From Isoetes taiwanensis (Eukaryota; Streptophyta; Lycopodiopsida; Isoetales; Isoetaceae), in contig JAJEKV010000028.1 in NCBI GenBank assembly GCA_021234155.1, positions 3,184,567-3,248,566 on the forward strand: a DNA stretch of 64,000 bases. Direction: 5' to 3'. The notes below the pieces were generated by a model, which was given only the letters and a program-made list of their open reading frames with translations, had not been told where the DNA came from and made no database searches. Position numbers and translations under genes: made by a program. Each line of letters begins with the position of its first letter. Positions within the stretch are counted from its first letter, which is position 1. Of the stretch, positions 21,958 to 34,300 are shown piece by piece.

Positions 21958-23770
21958 TCATTATTTTCTTATCCGTGTCAAGAGCCATGGCTTTGGCTCC
22001 TTGGAAAGCTTGTTCGAGCTCTTCCCAAGGGTATATAGCATCACTGTTTTACATGTGGCTTGTCGCCTCAAACAACCTGATTTCCAGACTAGTTCTGGAT
22101 GTCATGGCTCCCGCCGCATTGTGCTGATGGGGGATCGCTTGAGCCCTCATGGCTTGGGGCCAAGGGAGATGGCGAGGAGAAAGAATCCTCCAAGAAAGGG
22201 AAGGGCTGGTCTCGACATGCATAAAGAGGCGCGGCCTGTAGGAAGTGGTGTGCAATTGGTGGCAGAAATGAGGGAGCTCTTGGAATCCCCTTTGGTTGAG
22301 AGGTATGTGGATTGCTCTTCCTCTCAATATAATCCGGAGACCCCAAAGAGATTGTGTTTTGAGACCTCGTCTTGATTCCCAAGCATGCCCCTTTGAAACC
22401 GGATCTGTGGATGCCCCTTCCCCATGCTTGGGAAGGGATCACTTTGTCGGGTGATGCGCCTCTTCTAGGGTGCATGTAGCCGATGTGCCTCCCCGGGTGC
22501 CCCCTCGATACCTCCGTGGTGCTGTGCATGGCAGCCCTAACTCTCCGCAAGGGCGCCCGCCCAAGAGTAATGACACCGCTGCTCGTGATCACTCGGCCGG
22601 GTTTTCAGATTGGATCAAGTGCAAGGCCCTGAGTGTAGGACCCGCCTGTGTTCAAGAGGCTCAAATTTGTGGAGGATCATCACTGCTGACCCGCAGCCTC
22701 TCTTCCGTGGACTCCATGGATAGATATTGATCATACCGTGCATGTTCGTAACCATTGAGAATCTAGTCTCATTTGCGGTATTGGGCTACTTCACTGGTTA
22801 CATATTGGACACGCAGGAGGTTTAGCTCTTGGCTTGTCGGGTCATCCGAGGCGGATTGATTTGCCCGTGTATCGCCTCAAATTCCTACCAAATAATTTCT
22901 TCATAATCATGTTTGAGGCTGAATCTTCCGCAATGCAATTGGTTAGTCGGGGTGGATACTTTGGGTGATTCATATGTGTTGTATCAAGATATATTCCAGC
23001 AATATCCACTAGTTCTTTGACAAATGGGTTAAAATCCCATGTTGGTTCCAGATTCGTGATCTTCTCCCCGGACCGATGGTGCCCGATTTCTTAGTTTCTA
23101 TGGCTAATGGCCTAGGTGTATATTTGGCTCATTCTATTGTGCAGGTCCCCAAGATCCGTGTTGCTCGCCGCTTTTATGTACCAGGCCCACTTCTCTTCCA
23201 AAGTACATAGTGGTCCCCGCATTTTCTTCCGATTGAAGCTTTTGAATGGCTCGGTGATTCGGGCGGATGTTTCCATCTATTGTGCTGCCATCCGGACCCG
23301 CTAATGATCCCGCCGGGTGCTTGTGATGTGGTAGGGGCTGCGGGTGCTTCAGGCAGGGGTCCGGAATTCCTCCTGCTCCTCGAGGCAACAAGCGGAGGAC
23401 CGTGGATGCAAAGGAATGGAGTTGGACGAGGTGGTGGTGTGGTTGGGAGAGGTGGTGGGGTGGGAGGCCGGGCAGGCTTGCCGCTGGCCCAGCCCATTGG
23501 ATGGCGGGGCTAGGGGACGGGTGGCTCGTGAGGAGGGCTCGATGATGATTTGGTTGTGGCTAGGTCCGAGGACGTGGCTGTGGGAGGGGCTGATGATCCC
23601 GGCTGGGATGTCCCGGGTAGCGGTGATATGCCGAAAGCATGAGGTGGCCGGAGCAGCCCGGCTGGAGGTAGAGACTAGTGTGGCCCATGACTCTATGGAG
23701 GTGCCCGGGGACTTTCAACACGGTGGAAGTGGAGGTCACATAGAGCGCCTGTGGGTCACTTTGCTATGAT
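21958..23770 (+). pseudogene. LINE 2 ORF1 (RNA-binding, DUF4283-like)
   Basis: ORF1 of plant L1 elements encodes an RNA-binding protein. About 22870-22980 reads YRLKFLPNNFFIIMFEAES and then RGGYFG, close to the core of the DUF4283 domain. About 23083-23180 gives SMANGLGVYLAHSIVQVPKI. Around 23268-23300 a Cys/His-rich CFH-type segment may be the remains of a CCHC knuckle. The first frame (21953-22375) carries no known domain. Many frame shifts. Confidence 0.55.
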
Positions 23771-23899
23771 TAATTCTCCTCGGCTCTAGATGATGACTCG
23801 CGGGAGTTGGCTGATGGCCCCGGTGGGTAGGCATGTGGGGCTTGACACTTCTCCTCGTGGGATGAATAGGTCGATCCTCGCTGGAATGTGGGGGGTGGT

Positions 23900-24460
23900 C
23901 CTCTAGTAGTAAGAGGGGCCCGGTTTCTTTGGCACTTCGGGCAGCTAAGGCCCCCGATATTGTTTGCATTCAGGAGCATAAGTGTCACTGTGGGTAATAT
24001 GTCCAAGCTCATGAATATGGCTGGTAGGCGCTTGTCTCTATTGCTTCTTCTTCGGGCGGCTAGTGGGGGTACTCTTATTGCTTGAGGATGGATGGATGCA
24101 GTCACATACCGCAGCTGCATGTGTTTGGCCTGGATGGGCAATAATTAAGTGGTTGGAGGGAGGGCACGAGTGGGGGATTGTTAATGTTTATGCCCCTAAT
24201 CAGCCTTCTCGGGTGCTTTATGGGCCATAGTCCGAATAAGTTGGCGAGCCCTTGGTAGGTTGCGGTGTCGCTTTGGTTGCCGTTAGGGGAACTTCAATAT
24301 GGTAGAGCGAGTAGAGGATCGGGAACCCGTGGTTGTGCATGGGTTTGAGAGGGACCGGTCTCGCTTTATTGCGTGATTTGGCCTTGGTTGAGGTCCCCGG
24401 GACTTGTCTTTCACCTATTGTAATAGGCAGATTGGCGCGGCCGGGCGGCATGCGTAGGCA
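23900..24460 (+). pseudogene. LINE 2 endonuclease domain
   Basis: The APE-type endonuclease nicks target DNA for target-primed reverse transcription. At 23944 the reading AKAPDIVCIQEHK holds the catalytic Glu; at about 24175 it reads GIVNVYAPNQPSRV; at about 24290-24350 GDFNMVERVEDREPVVVHG holds the catalytic D-F-N. Order and spacing match the plant L1 endonuclease. Frame shifts and in-frame stops separate these blocks. Confidence 0.8.
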
Positions 24461-24999
24461 TAACCGGTGCTATGCTTCCCATGCGACCGGATGGTGTGCC
24501 CTCTTTGCGCCGGAGTAACATTCTGGTTTACCTCCTCGCCCACTAGGACGATGTTCCGCTTGAACACCGGCCTGGCCGATGCGGATTCGGCCCAAAGGCT
24601 GTGAGTTGTGGCTTGATACCTTTTCATCTCCCGGCGGGTATGTCCGGTATGATGACCGCTGGGCCGGGTGGTGAAGCATTTTGCCAAGGTCTTTGGTAGG
24701 CAGCTGGCGGTGTAGCGGTGAGCCAAGTGAGTTGTATGGTCTCTATCGAGTTGGAGAAGTGTTAGGAGAATGCGCTTTTGCAGCTGGCATTGGTGCTCGA
24801 GCAGGTTAAAGTGCGGGAGGCGCGGTGAAGGCGCCCTTACCTGGTTTGAAGGAGGGGACACAAGTTCGCCGGTGTTCTTCAGAGCGCTTAGGGCAGCGGC
24901 GATATGCAAAGATCTATGGCGCCCCTTGCTTTGCCTCCGATGGTCGGACTCCTTTGAGGATCCCGCTGATTTGTAGCGTATGTGCATGCTCAGGGTTTT

Positions 25000-26300
25000 T
25001 TGCACGCTGCACTCTTCCCCTATGAGCAGAGAGATGCAGTGAGCTTGTTTTGGGGGTCGTTACGCCATCTATTTCGGCCACCAACCGGAGAGCTTGGAGC
25101 AGAGTTTCTAGAGAGGATTTAGCTGAGGCATGTATGTGCATGGCCAAGGATAAATGTCCCTGGGTTGGATGGCATCCCCTGTGGGAGTTCTTTTTCAGAC
25201 TTATTGGGAGTGGGCGGGTGAGTCTGTGGTACCGTGTGTATCTTGAGTTGTTGCGCCTTCTCAAATGGATAGGATCTTGAATACCGCATGCATTTCCCTC
25301 GATTCCTAAGGTTAAGCAGCCTTCTACCATTAATGATTGAGTCCTATCTTCTTGTTGTCCTCAGGTACAAGATTATTGCAAAAAGCCCCGGGCAGAGAAG
25401 TTGAAGTTTGTGTTGACTTCTTCCATTAGTAAGATGCACCGGGTTTGTTTTCGAGGAACATTTTGGCTAATGTTGCCACGCCTTTTATGAGGGCCTTTAT
25501 TGGGCCAGAGAATGTGTCAAGGCATTGCCTATCTTAAGCTTGACTTTGCCAAAGCTTACGATAGTGTCCGTGGGGAGTTCTTGTTCCGCCATGATGTTAG
25601 CATTGGGTCAGGGTCCACGCTTTACAGAGACAACCATGAAGCTACATAGGTCAGCACGGGCCACGGTGGTGTGCCAGGGTGAACCCTCCCGCTTTTTTCC
25701 TTAGGGCGCAGGGGTGCGCCGTGGGTGCCCTTCGCTACCGCTTTTGTTTACGACAGGCGGAGGCCCTGTCTCAGCTTGTTTTAAATTGCAGTGGGAGGAG
25801 GAGGTGGTGGATGGGCTTCGGATGGATGGTAGCCAGCCAGATTATTAACCAGGGGGCCGATGACACTTTCCTCTTCTTGGTGGCGTAAGAGAGGAATGTG
25901 GAATGTGAAGGGTTTTGTCGGATACTTTCTCCTTGGCCCCGGCATTCTTCTGAATTGGGGTAAATGTCCGCATTATAGGCTCAACCGACCCGCCCCCCTT
26001 GTTTGGCTCTATTCCCTTGGAAGGTGCTTCCGTAATGTGTGTACTAAGTCGTTGGGTATTCCCTTTGAGGGGATGTTTCCTCGGGAGGGTGTGGGATGAG
26101 ATTTTGCGGTGGGTTGCGTAAACACCTCAATTGGTGGAAGGGTAGCAAGTTGTTCATGGCAGGTAGGATCACTATTGCCAAGTCAAGATTTTGTAGCACT
26201 CATGTGTATACAAAGATCAAGGCGATGTTAGCTCCCGAGGGTAAGCTATGTGCTTTTGGGTAAGATTGTTCAAATTTTGTGTGGGGCGGGATGATGAAGG
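25000..26300 (+). pseudogene. LINE 2 reverse transcriptase domain
   Basis: At 25536-25568 the sequence reads KLDFAKAYDSV, RT motif A with the catalytic Asp. At 25856-25885 it reads ADDTFLFLVA, the A-D-D catalytic box in the form usual for plant L1. GFCGG..KHLNWWKG-type sequence near 26100-26140 and SRITIAKSRF-like sequence near 26165 continue the thumb region. Broken by frame shifts. Confidence 0.8.
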
Positions 26301-27600
26301 GCGGTTATTAAAGTTGGTTTGGTGGAAGTGCCTCCTCCTGGGAGGAGGATGGGGGCTTGGCTATTCGGATTTGGCGCCGATAGTAAGATGTTGGTCTCCA
26401 AGTTTGTTTGGAACACTCGCAGATGGAGCATCTTTCCCGGTGCGGCGCCGTTGTTGCGCCTCTTCGCCATTGTGTGGCATTTGGGACGCCACCTGCATGT
26501 GGAGTTGCCCGGGCATGCTAGGTATGGTCTCCCGCCTTTCCCACATGCATTCCCTTTTCGGGCGCGTGTTAGGGATGCCCCGCTTTATCACCACTTCTCC
26601 TTTCTTGTGGGTTCCTTTACCCCGCCAAGATTTCGTTTGGTCGCCATGCGGCATGCTTGACGCAGTCTTGATGCGAGCCGCCAGGCTCACCTTGGAGGAT
26701 TGGTATTGAGGTGGTAAGTTAGCTTCGGGGAGTTCTTTTTCGAGCCGGCTTTCTAAGCCTAAGGGGCGGACAAAGCCATCCGGGAACAAGTGGCGGGGAG
26801 TATTCCGCCACACATACCTATAGTCCCTCGTGATGATGTAATGGTCATCCCGGAGGTTGTGTCTTCTTTGTTTTGTGCGGTCTTGTTACCGTGTCGGCTA
26901 TTCATGACACTCGCCTTTTAGGCAAGTGGTCTCGCGAGCCTTCCTGTTCTCGGATGGCGCTTCTGGCTTGACGCGGGACATGGAGCTCACTTCCCCAACC
27001 GGGTTAGGGTGCTTCGCGGGTGTGGTGCACCACCGATCGTGGTGAATGCCCTTGTGAGTCGGGCTTTAGGCCGGTGTGAGCCCTCTCGCCTCTTTGTTGT
27101 GGCTCTTCATCATGAGCATGTGGAGCATTGTCCGTTTTATGCCCTCACTTGCGTACCGCCTGGATTGGGTCGTGGCTCGCTTCGTGTGAGATTGACTAGC
27201 CAACAGCTTGTCGCTTCACGGTATCCCCGGTGTTTGGCCATTTATGAAGAAAGAAGCCTTGCATCCGCATGGCTTGGTTGTGTGGCTGATTTGGAAGCGG
27301 CGGCGACAGGATCTTTCCTGGGATTCGCCAGCCCACAGCCTCTCCTGGATTCCTCGACTCGTACAAGCTATTTCAAAGCTCGGGTGTTCCCTGGATTAGT
27401 AGAGCGGAAGTTTGCCATTTGGCGGACTTTGGGTGTTGTAGATGGTGATGGTCGGGCCAGACAGCCAGTAGGGGTTGCGCTTTTCCGCGGAGTTTGTTGT
27501 GGAGTGTCGAGGTATCATCGCCTCTTTGAGGGCTTCTCCTTCCTCCTCACTTGCTTTGTAACATTACCATTCTTTTTAATATATTGATGACATAGTTCTT
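26300..27600 (+). pseudogene. LINE 2 C-terminal region and 3' UTR
   Basis: A G/T-rich coding-type stretch downstream of RT. Frames 26248-26709 and 27009-27587 are open but partly out of the true frame. Expected content is the zf-RVT domain and tail. The final about 100 bp (ttgctttgtaacattaccattctttttaatatattgatga) are typical of a LINE 3' UTR before the poly-A. Confidence 0.55.
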
Positions 27601-27620
27601 CAAAAAAAAAAAAAAAAAGA

Positions 27621-27633
27621 AGAGCAAATTGGG
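27621..27633. repeat. Target-site duplication, right copy (LINE 2)
   Basis: agagcaaattggg, two bases (ga) after the poly-A tail; identical to 21945-21957. Confidence 0.85.
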
Positions 27634-29490
27634 ACAAAGGAGCTAAGGTCACAAATGCAAATGTCTAAAACCCTCAAAGGCATTCACTTAGATACTAAGA
27701 ATCTGATAAAAGAGAGTATGGGCCCTTATAAGGGTATCCATGAGAACAACCGAGAACATATGAGAAAGAAGCATGCACTTACCCGCCATTATTCATTTTG
27801 GATTTGATATAGATGTTATTGTCAAGAGAGACAACGAACACAATCCTCTCTTTTGCAACTACAAGCATAGCAATCTCCAAAAGATGGGTCGAGATTATGT
27901 CATTACAGAACTATTTTGAAAAACAAGATCAAAACAATATTGATGTATCGAATTGTTATGCATGTGTATGGGTAGTATATCATAACTGTTGTTTTTAAAT
28001 CACCGCCATGAGAGTTATATATGAGGTTATAAGAATGAGAACTTAGTAGATTTCATACTGCATCCATATCTTTCTCAGAATGTTGTTTGTTAGCCAGCCT
28101 TTGGAACATGCTCCCTTTATTTAAACAAATATGTTACGCCAAAAAGTATAATTTAATCTTTTTCTCCTCATTGTTCAGCATGGAATGCTTAAACGCTGCA
28201 GGGCTTAATTTTATTTTGGACACAAAAACCACACGGACTCCTAAACCATTGAAGGCAAATTGTACATGTGAAGCTGCTGATCTTCTTTGTGATCTTTGTA
28301 CAACATCAATGATTTCTTTTTTATGTGTGTTGGTTCACCGCAAGAAAAAGGTCATGTCATTATGGAGTGTCAAATTTGGCCCTTCAAAATCACACTCAGA
28401 GGTGTTGATTTTCTCTTTCATGTATGATGACTTTGTATACAACTGTAAATTACTGAAAGGGTCATATTCAAGATAATCTGTACTTAAAAGAACGCTTTCT
28501 ATTATGGATGGACTTGGAAAGAAAACTAGCATAACTACACAAAGCCAGTACCGCAGATAAAGGATTTGGATTTTGTATGGATAACAAGATTGACATGTAT
28601 ATCTTGTTATGGCAATTCAATGGAACTCATGATAAATGTTATTCAAAAAAATATATGGAAAATGCCTGTATTACTTGCAGTTATCACGCAATAAATCTTT
28701 GAATGGTAGATTACTTTTCTGAGTGCATCACCATCAATTCAACATATTGGTTTTCATTGTTGTTGAATTCAAGCTCACCCACATTATCGCTTTTAATGTA
28801 AGCGCATTATTGCAGCCAATATAGAGACCACAAGCTTGGATATCAGCTGGAGCTTGCACATCAACAACTTAATGATGTGGAACTCTACAGTCTAGGTAAA
28901 ACATTTCTTCAAGGGAAGTAATATGTTGTTGAGTTAAATGACATTAGAGATGATGCAGATCAAAGACTGTTGGACAAGTTTCCCTCATTTGGCACCACTT
29001 ATTAATCTACTATTGTGCTTAGCATTGTTCATCAAGCTGTTTTTATTATTCGGATGTATATTTGAGCACATCATCTGACATGAGGAGCATATCATGTTCA
29101 ATGCCAACATAAATGTATTTAGGTTATGCAGTTCGAATTCGTCCTAGGTATGCAACGAACCAAAAACTAGCTTTGTGAAAAAAGGATATATCAAAGACTA
29201 AGAATAGTCAAGGTATATGTGAGCAGCATAAACGACATCAAATGTCACATCCAATTAGTTACTTTGACAATTTGTTTGTAAAGGGGAACTGGCAAATGTA
29301 GCATGCCATCACCAATCCTTCAAACTATGGAGGTTGAGAGTACCTCGAACATTTTTCATTCAAAAACACCGCTGGAAATCCCTCGGTAGCATCGAAGATA
29401 TGTTAATCAATCCTAGTTCAAAGTCTAATAATCTTTGATGAAACCAATCTGCATTCGAGTCTGCAAGTCAGATCTAGGAAGATTCAAACA
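27634..29490. other. Degenerate intergenic DNA, possible exon remains
   Basis: No intact gene. After about 27800 the texture changes from A-rich repeat to AT-balanced DNA. About 28825-28905 reads RDHKLGYQLELAHQQLNDVE in one frame, which is coding-like and could be a coiled-coil exon of the U-box gene whose fragment follows at 29498. I cannot confirm this. Confidence 0.35.
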
Positions 29491-29497
29491 ATGCTAT

Positions 29498-29796
29498 GCA
29501 GATACCACTAGAGTTTGTAGATTGCATTACACAGGAGATAATGCATGACCCAGTCATTGCAGCAAATGGACATTCATATGAAATGCGATGCTGTAGAGTG
29601 CTGCTTGAAGGCACATGTTACAAGTCCTAAAGCCGGAGAAGTATTACCACCTTATCCTGGAGGTTGTGTAATAGGTGTTGGTCCCTCGGATGCTAGAGAT
29701 AGTCATTGCCTACCAAATAATGCATTGAGAAAGCCAACTATTGGAGGACTATATTCCGCCCCTAACTCTAAGCACCTGATAGCAACTTATGTTTAG
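29498..29796 (+). pseudogene. U-box E3 ubiquitin ligase fragment
   Basis: U-box domains recruit E2 enzymes for protein ubiquitination. One frame reads PLEFVDCITQEIMHDPVIAA, continuing N-G-H-S-Y-E: this is the first half of a U-box (consensus F-x-C-P-I-T-x-E-I-M-x-D-P-V-x-A-x-G-H-T-Y-E), with Cys-Pro replaced by D-C. After a frame shift near 29610 the second frame gives TSPKAGEVLPPYP and, after an unrelated insertion, LPNNALRKPT, the conserved end (P-N-x-x-L-R). No full ORF surrounds it, so this is a decayed gene or an isolated exon copy. Confidence 0.7.
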
Positions 29797-29799
29797 AAG

Positions 29800-31200
29800 G
29801 GTCAACTAAGATCTTCAGAGAGATATAAATGCTATACATATACAGTAACTACCAAACTTGGGCATTCACCATAGTAAACGAGCAATGAATCATGGGTTCT
29901 TAAAAGTGTGCATTGTGTTAGTGTTGAGAAGATGGAGTAAATCATCACATTTTTATTGTTTATTGCCTGTTCCCTAGATCATTTGCAATGAATATAGTAG
30001 TTACAACCTGCATGGTGAGTACAACCTTGTGATGTCTAATAGACTACGATATATCTTACCACACAATTATCATAAGGTTATGCATGGTACATGTACCCCT
30101 AGATTTGACTTTGTATGGTACCTTACACAAAGATATGTTCTTGTACCTAACCTGTGCTAGGCAATTAAAAAAAAAAAAATGTTTTGAGTTCCAGCTAGTT
30201 TTACATGCTATTAACATACAAATTGCGAATAAAGGTCTAAATAGTTATAACATTGAAATCAACTATCATGCACAACATATGTAATGTGCACTGTGTTGCA
30301 TAATGGATCTTCATGGCATGAGTTATCTCCAATACTTTCATTGTGTATGAGGTATCTGTATACACAAACCAAAAACTCATTGTGTATGATGTATCTATAT
30401 AAACAAGCCAGATGTTGCATCCTTTGTGGTGACTCTTCATCATGCCACGTGGCACATATTTCTAAGTGCCATGCTACTTGGCAAGATTTAATACCATCTA
30501 AGGCTGATTCAAGGCATTCCAGGGTGCCATATGCATGGGAGAAAGTCATACAAGTCTATGACATGGTTATGATGTGGTATACTTGTCAATTAGGATGCCA
30601 CATGGGACCACCTAAGCCCACATAGGACTACAACAAATTTCTAAATGTATGAAATGCCTATCTATAAGATATATTATGCTACAAAAATGGCCCCCAAAAT
30701 GGGGTGTTCATCTAGAATGGCAATAAAAAACATAGTTTTAAAACTACTACTAACATTGTCCGACACAAGTATAGTTTCAAAATAATTTGGCCACATGGCC
30801 TAACCTTATGGATGCAGGTCCCTTATCGACTGGGCTATAACTCGACATCGATCTTCCAAATAGTCTCATTTTCACTAACTGTTAATGTATTTACTGCATT
30901 CATTATATTGGATCCCGTAGACCTTTGGTCTCCGTCGGTGACAAAAGTCTATTCACTTCAATTCCATATTAGTGAGCCTACAACATTCATGGCCTATCCA
31001 ATCTTTCGTGCTCTCATAAATCTCTTCTTCCATGTTCAAATCTAATTTCCCTCGTATCTTGTTTCACTAGTATCTTTTCTGTGTGTTCAATAGCTCTTTT
31101 TCATCCTGCGCTTCCCCACCCAACCCTACACCCAAGCCTGCCCTACTGCTAGTTTTAACGTCCATAAAGACCATGTTTTCAAACGAGATGGATTAGGGCA
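29800..31200. other. Intergenic DNA upstream of the oxidoreductase gene
   Basis: No gene is recognised. It contains a 39-bp tandem repeat (separate entry), a 12-bp A-run at about 30167 and no clear mobile element. 31060-31200 is C/T-rich and leads into the promoter of the next gene. Confidence 0.45.
30339..30416. repeat. 39-bp tandem repeat, two copies
   Basis: cattgtgtatgaggtatct at 30339 and cattgtgtatgatgtatct at 30378, each followed by an ata(c/a)aaac(c/a)a-like end. Period 39 bp. Confidence 0.6.
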
Positions 31201-31214
31201 CTTTATAAATTCGA

Positions 31215-31222
31215 TATAAATA
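31215..31222 (+). promoter_or_regulatory. Candidate TATA box of the oxidoreductase gene
   Basis: tataaata, 115 bp upstream of the proposed ATG at 31337. The spacing suits a plant promoter with a leader of about 85 bp. A second tttataaat lies at 31202. Confidence 0.45.
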
Positions 31223-31336
31223 TGTGATTATTTGTTAACAATGTTTTTCGAATATAGACGTTAAGACAATTTTTTATTCTTCTCGTCGTTGACGTTGCAT
31301 TATCTTATCTTCAAAGTTTATACCCATATGGGAGGA

Positions 31337-34300
31337 ATGCTGCACCAATCCTCTATTTTGCAGCCTCTTGCATCTGTTCATCTAAGCAGCACTTATTTTC
31401 TCCAAAGGCCTCTGAAATTTCTACCCAACCTGGAATATCAGAATCTATAAATGGGTCAAGAAGAGATCATCGGATTATCGCAGCATCCGCAGGTAAGGAA
31501 AATTTTTTCGAGGATGGGGAAATTCGGCAAAGACACGGCAGCCTTGGAAGCCTATAACAGAGCATGATAATGGCAATACCGAGGACGAAGAAGAAAAGGG
31601 TTTTAATAGGGTTTATCCTTCTCCTAAGATTTCTGAAGGGACAAAATTTGTTTCTCAGGAACAGCAAACCGAAGATAAATCCGTCAGGAGAGTTTTTGGA
31701 AAAGACCAACATGTTTCCGGTGGAACTGAGAAACGCAAGAATTTCCATAAGAGTAGTGATAATTTCGCGAAATATGAAGACCGAGAGAGGGCACTGGGTG
31801 ATGAGAGGATGGTTCAGTTAAGTTCACAAGATAGGAATGTAGGAACTAAAATGCCAATTCAAGGATGAGAATCGAGGACCCTCTGGTTAAATTTTCAGGA
31901 TCTAGAAGTGCGGGTTATAACGTGGAATCTGATGAAATAAATCCAACTAGAAGGAAGTTGGGGGGCAAATTTCGTGATAGAGGCAATGAAGAGAATGAAA
32001 TAGAGGGAAGGCCTCGGAGGAGAAAAGAGCCTTCTATTAAGGAACAAATTCAGTTCTCTTGTCCATTGGGAAGAGCTCCTCATGTTGCAATTCTTGGAGG
32101 TGGTATGTCTGGTCTTGTATGTGCTCTAACATTGGAACAGAGGGGCATTAAATCTACTGTTTTCGACACTGTATGTAAATTCGTATCCTATATCTACTTC
32201 CAGAAACATGAGCATATCTTTAGTTCTAGTGCAAGCATTTTTATAACCAGTTTGCCATATGAATTCTTCTGAGCTGCCTGCAAGGGAGGTGTACAAAAGT
32301 ATCTCATTGTTGCTCTAGAATGAAGGAAAGCTTCCATGCAGATCGTTAATTTTTCAAATTCGCTTTTCTATAGTGGCTTTTAACGGCCTTAGATATACAT
32401 AGCCCTTATATGCTCTTAGAATACAGAAGCCTGAGTATATAGGTAACTGACATGCATATGTTGCCAGGGTAAACATGGGCTGGGAGGTCGCCTGGGAACA
32501 AGGGAGATCATAAACCATGATGGTTTGCATCTGGTTTTTGACCATGCTGCTCAATACTTTACTGTGTCAGATCCGCGATTTCAAAAGCTAGTTGATCGTT
32601 GGCTTTCAGAAGGAATCGTGAAAGAATGGAATGGAGTTGTCGGTAGCCTGAAGTCTGACAATTCTCTGAACTTCCTCCCGCCGTGGAAATACATTGCGGT
32701 AGATGGAATGCGATACCTTGCTGATCACATGGTTTCTGAAGTAAGTCACTGTCTAATTTGAGCATCATTTTGTGGAATTCATCAAGCATGACCACAGGCA
32801 ATCAATCAGGGACTTAACATGCTTAATTTGACAGCGGAGGCTAATCAACATAAATAGGCCTTGCTGGATTAGTAATATGGATTTTCGTAATGAAAAGTGG
32901 ACTTTAAATGAAAATGGAAGGCCAGAGGGTGACTATGATGCAGTTGTCATTGCACACAATGGTGAGAGTAATTCATAAAAGGTTTCTTTCTTCTTATCTC
33001 TTTCTTCATGATGCTTATCTGTTGCATTTTCACGCATGCAAATGACCTCATTATTTACATGCTTGACTTCTTTTCACTCTGTATCATTTGTATATTCATG
33101 TCATCAGGAAAATGTGCAAATCGCTTGTTAGCACCTTCAGGTGTTCCTGTTGTTGCCAAGCAGATGAAGGTATTTAGTGTGACCATATGCTTAAAATATT
33201 TTGTCACTTATATGTACTTGATCCTAAATGGGTTTATTGAACTCTATGTAGAGTATTTTTGTTAGGCCTTGATGTGGTGTTGCTTACCAAGCTGTAGGTA
33301 TTGTAACTGGGATACACTTATATATGTTAACATTCTGTCTTTTTTTAAGATGCATATACACATTCTATGTCTTTTCTTGAAGTGTCCTATTGTCTTATAC
33401 ATTCTTTTGCACTTCTGCAGAGGCTGGAATTAAGTTCTATTTGGGCCCTCCTTGCAGCATTTGAGAAGCCACCCCTTCCCCAGTGGTATCCCTGAAGGTC
33501 GACTGATGGATGGTGCATTTGTTCGGGGATTAAATCCTCTTTCTTGGATTGGTAATAATACAACAAAGCTTAGAAATAGAGCTAGTACAGCACAATGTTA
33601 TACAGCATTCAGCACAAGCATTTATGGCAAAAAAGCATAAAGTTCCTCAGGTATATTTCACTGTGTTGTTTTCACTGTTTTTCCACCTAGGCAAGGTTTC
33701 TATGTTGACGTTGTCAAACTACTACAGGAGAGCATTCCTGCTGTAAAAGCAGAGAGAGTAAAGGGAAATGCTTCACGCCATTGAGACTTCCCTTGAATAC
33801 CAGATGGTTCTTTGCCACCACCTATTTACACACGTGTACAGCTTTGGTGAGCTTTTTAAATGCCAAGTTCCTTACGTTAGATTGAGATGACCTTATATTA
33901 TATTTAATTTGACACTTCCATTGATTAGCATACAAAGGTATGCTCAGTTGAAAATGGAGAGTAAGAATCTAAAAGAGTAAAATACAAAGTTGTTTCTTGT
34001 GCTTGGCATCCGCGTTTGTTTCTTAAGAAAATCTTGATTCCTGTTCAATAGGCAGGCTATTAGCACTGGCCGGCAAATCTCATATCTTTGAAGGATGGCT
34101 GCTTCCAAGCCCAAGTCCTTTCCCATCCTTTAATAGCTCTAAATTTGAAGATGTTGGTGCAAAAGTAAATCTCGAAAATTTAATTAGCCAAAGAATGGAA
34201 TTTGGGCTCAACTCTGAGACCCCTTATATTTTTCTAAAGCATAATAATTTGATAATGACGAGTTTTACCTTGCTTTTTTCTTTTTCAACAGGGGAGCAGC

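Larger units (their letters stand above)
21958..27618 (+). mobile_element. Full-length L1-like LINE with poly-A tail and TSD
   Basis: A 5.66-kb non-LTR retrotransposon on the plus strand. It has an ORF1-like part (to about 23750), an APE-type endonuclease (about 23900-24450), an RT domain (about 25000-26300), a C-terminal zinc-binding-like part (about 26400-27100), a short 3' UTR and a 17-bp poly-A run at 27602-27618. The 13-bp duplication agagcaaattggg flanks both ends, which defines the insertion exactly. The length fits a full plant L1. ORFs are broken by many indels. Confidence 0.87.

Noticed and set aside
23344-23769. 141-codon Gly/Val-rich plus-strand frame
   Set aside because: It falls in the G-rich part of LINE 2 ORF1 and no domain fits; out-of-frame reading.
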